This document shows positions 3,915 to 6,302 of a stretch of 6,302 bases of DNA, one piece after another. This stretch comes from Desulfobacteraceae bacterium. GTDB lineage: Bacteria > Desulfobacterota > Desulfobulbia > Desulfobulbales > Desulfobulbaceae. The translations under genes and the position numbers were made by a program. The stretch lies in NCBI GenBank assembly GCA_022837185.1, contig JALHJD010000179.1, forward strand, positions 1 through 6,302. The letters are read 5' to 3'. The notes below the pieces were generated by a model. It was not told the DNA's origin and searched no databases. It worked only from the letters and a program-made list of their open reading frames with translations. Positions within the stretch are counted from its first letter, which is position 1. Each line of letters starts with the position of its first letter.

Positions 3915-6302
3915 ATGCTTCGTTTTTCGACAACATCGGCTTTCCTGCTGGCGCAGATGATTGTCTTTATCTGCTGCGCGGCGCAGGCGGCGAACCTGAC
4001 CCAGAATTCGTCCCGCGAATGCGCTATTTGTCATTTCCGCTGGATCGACCAGTTTGTCAGGGGTCACGGCACGGTGCTGGCGGATTACGAGAAGGAGGAC
4101 GTGGCCGGCGAGGAGCTGATGTGTCTCAGCTGTCATGACGGGTCGACGGAGGACTCCCGCAGCAGGATATGGCTGCTGGATATGCACAAAACCGGCATGA
4201 AGCCTTCCGACAAGGTGAAAATTCCCAAGTTGTTTCCCCTCTCCCCGGAGGGTGAGATGCTGTGCGCCACCTGCCATTCCGCCCATTCCAACCCGACGGA
4301 TACCAGCATCGAGCGCAGCGTTTTTCTGCGGATTACCAACAATGATTCCATCATGTGCGAAATGTGCCACGTCGCCCAAATGCCGCGGGAGGTAAACCAT
4401 CCGACCCGTCAGGGCAAGGAACCCCTGCCGGACAGGATCTTTGCCGAGGGAGCCACGGTATCCTTCACCGACCCCAGACATGTGATCTGCGAAAGCTGTC
4501 ACACCCCGCACGGCGGAGTGGAGAAAAATCTGGTCTCCTCCATGGCCGATTCTGGCCTCTGCACCATCTGCCATGCCAACAAGATCGACGAAAAGGACGG
4601 CCCGCCATCTGAACAGGTCAACCATCCCCTCCACGTTGAATTCAAAACCGATCCGGCCCGGGAAATCACTCTGCAGGCCGGCGAGAACAATTCCCTCCAG
4701 TGCCTCTCCTGCCACAAGGTGCACCTGCATGCCCCGGAAACCAAGGCGCTGGTGGCGGAAAGAGAGATCCTCTGCGGGTACTGCCACCCGGACAAGGAGA
4801 ACAATCTTCCGCCGGAGGAATCACTGCCTTCCAATCATCCGGTGGCGGTCGCCTTCAAGGCGGCGCCCGGCAGTGAGTTTGTCCCCCAGGCGGGGGAAAA
4901 CAATACCGTGCAGTGTTATTCCTGCCACCCAATACATCAGCATGCCCCGGAAACCAAAGGATTGCCCGCCCGCCGCGATGTGCTGTGCGCCGCCTGCCAT
5001 GCCGACCAGTACCTTGTCGAATTCACCGATCACGATCTGCGGGTTACCGTGCCCGCCGATATCAACGTTCTTGAGCAGAGCGCCGGTCAGTTCGGGGTCT
5101 GCGTCTCCTGCCATGTACCCCACAAAGCCACCGGAGCGTACCTGTGGTCACGTCCGGCCGGGGAGGAGAGTCTGACGCCTTCCGGGCTCTGCCTCACCTG
5201 TCATCGGGAAAAAGGACTGGCCGAGAAGAAAGGGGTCGGTATTCATTCCCATCCGGTGGGAGTGGACGTATTGAACATTCCTTTCCTGCCCCCCTCCCTG
5301 ACATCGCTGGGCCTGGGCCTGCCGCCCGTGGCCGGGCCGGTGATGGGAACACCGCCCCTACCCCTCTACGCGCACCCTGACGGCCGGTCCCTGCTGGAAT
5401 GCCATACCTGTCACAATCCCCATCAATGGGAGCCCGGTCGGAAGATCAGGGGACAGGGGGTCAATGCCGAGGGAGACACCATGAGCAGTTTCCTGCGGCA
5501 GCCGGTGGGTGCAACCGAAAGCCTCTGTGCGTCCTGCCATCCCGATCAGTTCCTGGTGGAGGGGACGGATCACGACATGCGGATTACCGCACCGGCGGAA
5601 ATCAACGCCGCCGGCAAAGGCGTTGCCGAGACCGGGGTCTGCAGTTCCTGCCATATCCCTCACAATGCCCAGGGTCCGATGCTGTGGGCCAAGGCCATGG
5701 CCGGGGAGCGGGAATCGCATTCCTACCTTTGTCTTTCCTGCCATCGCCGGAAGGGCCCGGGCGCGGAAAAGACCCTGGGCAGATATTCTCACCGGGTGGG
5801 GATACCGGTGCCCGGGGAGCCGGAACTGCCGCTGGCCGAAAGGGACGAAAAAACTCTGGTCATGGAATGCGCGACCTGTCATAATCCTCATAGTTGGAAA
5901 CCCGACGGGCAGACCCGTGGGGAGGGCAGGAACCTGGAAGGCGACGCCGCCAGCAGTTTTCTCAGGGAAACAAGCCGGGAAGCGGAGTTGTGCCTGAAAT
6001 GCCACGCGCGCCAGGGCAATGTCGAGGGCACCGATCATGACATGCGGCTGACCGCCCCACAGTCGACCAACCTGCAGGGAAAGACGCCCATGGAGGGGTC
6101 GGTTTGCGCCCCCTGCCACACGGTGCACAACGCCGCCAGTCAGGGTGGCTTATGGAATGGACCCCTGGGACCGCCGGGCAAGGATTTCATGGCAAGGGCC
6201 TGCTACGGCTGCCACAGCCACGACGGAGCCGGCAAAGACAAACTGGTGGAGGTGGGCGGTCACCCGGCACGGTTCTACTTCGGCTACAACAAGCCCTATA
6301 CG
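3915..6302 (+). CDS. Giant paired-CXXCH multihaem cytochrome c, at least 20 haems (3' end outside window)
   Basis: A single uninterrupted frame of 796 codons runs off the window. Residues 1-25 are a signal peptide ending in AQA, so the protein is exported. It probably conducts electrons across the periplasm or outside the cell. All 20 haem sites are canonical CXXCH, starting at residues 36, 70, 117, 148, 192, 216, 263, 287, 334, 358, 396, 426, 496, 538, 576, 606, 652, 693, 731 and 763, about one per 40 residues. From haem 3 on, odd-numbered sites read CXXCHxxH and even-numbered ones do not, which is the layout of the doubled-CXXCH cytochrome family. Haems 5-10 form three dihaem units with an exact 71-residue period; later units are longer and carry TDHD. 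No membrane helix is seen after the signal peptide. A Pro-rich stretch without haems spans residues 453-485. The start follows the NHL stop by 7 bases without a clear Shine-Dalgarno site; a TTG at 3882 in the same frame is a weaker alternative. Total length, final haem count and any anchor cannot be known here. Confidence 0.93.
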   Translation, partial: MLRFSTTSAFLLAQMIVFICCAAQAANLTQNSSRECAICHFRWIDQFVRGHGTVLADYEKEDVAGEELMCLSCHDGSTEDSRSRIWLLDMHKTGMKPSDKVKIPKLFPLSPEGEMLCATCHSAHSNPTDTSIERSVFLRITNNDSIMCEMCHVAQMPREVNHPTRQGKEPLPDRIFAEGATVSFTDPRHVICESCHTPHGGVEKNLVSSMADSGLCTICHANKIDEKDGPPSEQVNHPLHVEFKTDPAREITLQAGENNSLQCLSCHKVHLHAPETKALVAEREILCGYCHPDKENNLPPEESLPSNHPVAVAFKAAPGSEFVPQAGENNTVQCYSCHPIHQHAPETKGLPARRDVLCAACHADQYLVEFTDHDLRVTVPADINVLEQSAGQFGVCVSCHVPHKATGAYLWSRPAGEESLTPSGLCLTCHREKGLAEKKGVGIHSHPVGVDVLNIPFLPPSLTSLGLGLPPVAGPVMGTPPLPLYAHPDGRSLLECHTCHNPHQWEPGRKIRGQGVNAEGDTMSSFLRQPVGATESLCASCHPDQFLVEGTDHDMRITAPAEINAAGKGVAETGVCSSCHIPHNAQGPMLWAKAMAGERESHSYLCLSCHRRKGPGAEKTLGRYSHRVGIPVPGEPELPLAERDEKTLVMECATCHNPHSWKPDGQTRGEGRNLEGDAASSFLRETSREAELCLKCHARQGNVEGTDHDMRLTAPQSTNLQGKTPMEGSVCAPCHTVHNAASQGGLWNGPLGPPGKDFMARACYGCHSHDGAGKDKLVEVGGHPARFYFGYNKPYT
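4488..5000 (+). repeat. Dihaem modules with exact 71-residue period (haems 5-10)
   Basis: First-cysteine positions of haem pairs are 192/216, 263/287 and 334/358 of the giant cytochrome. Each pair is spaced 24 residues, and successive pairs are exactly 71 residues (213 bases) apart. The second and third units share NHP, QAGENN, CXXCH and HAPETK in the same order. The first is more diverged but keeps an NHP (75 rather than 71 residues before the next one) and the haem spacing. This is intragenic duplication of one dihaem unit. Confidence 0.85.
4727..4957 (+). repeat. 18-bp exact direct repeat inside the dihaem modules
   Basis: GCATGCCCCGGAAACCAA occurs at 4727-4744 and again at 4940-4957, offset by 213 bases, which equals the module length. 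It encodes the HAPETK segment after haems 7 and 9. Identity at third codon positions suggests a fairly recent duplication or gene conversion between these two modules. Confidence 0.85.
4986..6302 (+). repeat. Larger haem modules with TDHD motif (haems 10-20)
   Basis: Three units begin at the haems with first cysteine at residues 358, 538 and 693. In each, TDHD starts exactly 13 residues after that cysteine (371, 551, 706), followed by a DLR/DMR and T[VA]P segment, and the next haem is 38 residues after the first. A third haem follows after 30, 30 and 32 residues. Units 1 and 2 then have a fourth haem of the form CXTCHNPH with W three or so residues later. Unit 3 is cut by the window edge. The first unit is longer because of a Pro-rich insertion. 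The TDHD histidine is a candidate distal haem ligand. Confidence 0.8.

Noticed and set aside
3810..4787. Minus-strand open frame across the NHL and giant cytochrome junction
   Set aside because: It runs antisense to the end of one real gene and the start of another, with no homology signal visible.
4573..5997. Several + strand open frames (4573-5175, 5399-5884, 5509-5997) that could suggest a broken cytochrome gene
   Set aside because: Reading codon by codon from 3915 shows one frame open to the window edge with all 20 haem sites in it, so there is no frameshift. The others are Arg/Pro-rich out-of-frame shadows.
5358..6128. Minus-strand open frame with repeated segments
   Set aside because: Its repeats are only the antisense image of the haem modules.
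4488..6302. CRISPR-like or satellite array suggested by regular repeats
   Set aside because: The periodicity is in-frame coding repetition of haem modules with diverged DNA, not identical repeats with unique spacers.

Overview
The window reads as part of a respiratory or extracellular electron transfer locus of an anaerobic, cytochrome-rich bacterium. The most likely source is the Desulfobacterota (Desulfuromonadales/Geobacter-like or Desulfobulbales-like). This rests on the density of c-type haem motifs, the paired-CXXCH architecture, the b/c cytochrome fusion, the NHL neighbour and a moderately high GC content judged by eye. The exact taxon cannot be fixed from the sequence. All four real genes lie on the + strand and cover nearly the whole window. 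No RNA gene, mobile element or CRISPR array is visible.

Positions 37-1239 encode a periplasmic multihaem cytochrome c of 400 aa, with a signal peptide and one C-terminal membrane anchor. It has six CXXCH sites, one CX3CH site and a possible CX8CH site. Thirteen bases later, 1253-2845 encodes a five-helix cytochrome b of the b561/Ni-hydrogenase type, fused to a periplasmic tail with three more CXXCH sites. Together they look like an inner-membrane quinone-linked b/c module, comparable in outline to Geobacter Cbc-type complexes.

A 108-bp gap (2846-2953) holds a small hairpin and no gene. It is followed by an exported six-bladed NHL beta-propeller (2954-3907). Seven bases after its stop begins a very large exported cytochrome (3915 to the window edge, incomplete) with 20 canonical CXXCH sites in the 796 residues visible. 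From haem 3 onward the sites alternate strictly between CXXCHxxH and plain CXXCH. They are arranged first as 71-residue dihaem modules and then as larger modules carrying a TDHD motif 13 residues after a haem.

The inferred electron path is: quinol pool, dihaem cytochrome b with its trihaem tail, the anchored 7-8 haem cytochrome, then the long multihaem protein acting as a periplasm-spanning or extracellular conductor. The NHL propeller would be a structural or assembly partner. Direction of flow and final acceptor are not shown by the sequence. The most interesting object is the 20+ haem modular cytochrome and its pairing with the b/c module in one cassette.
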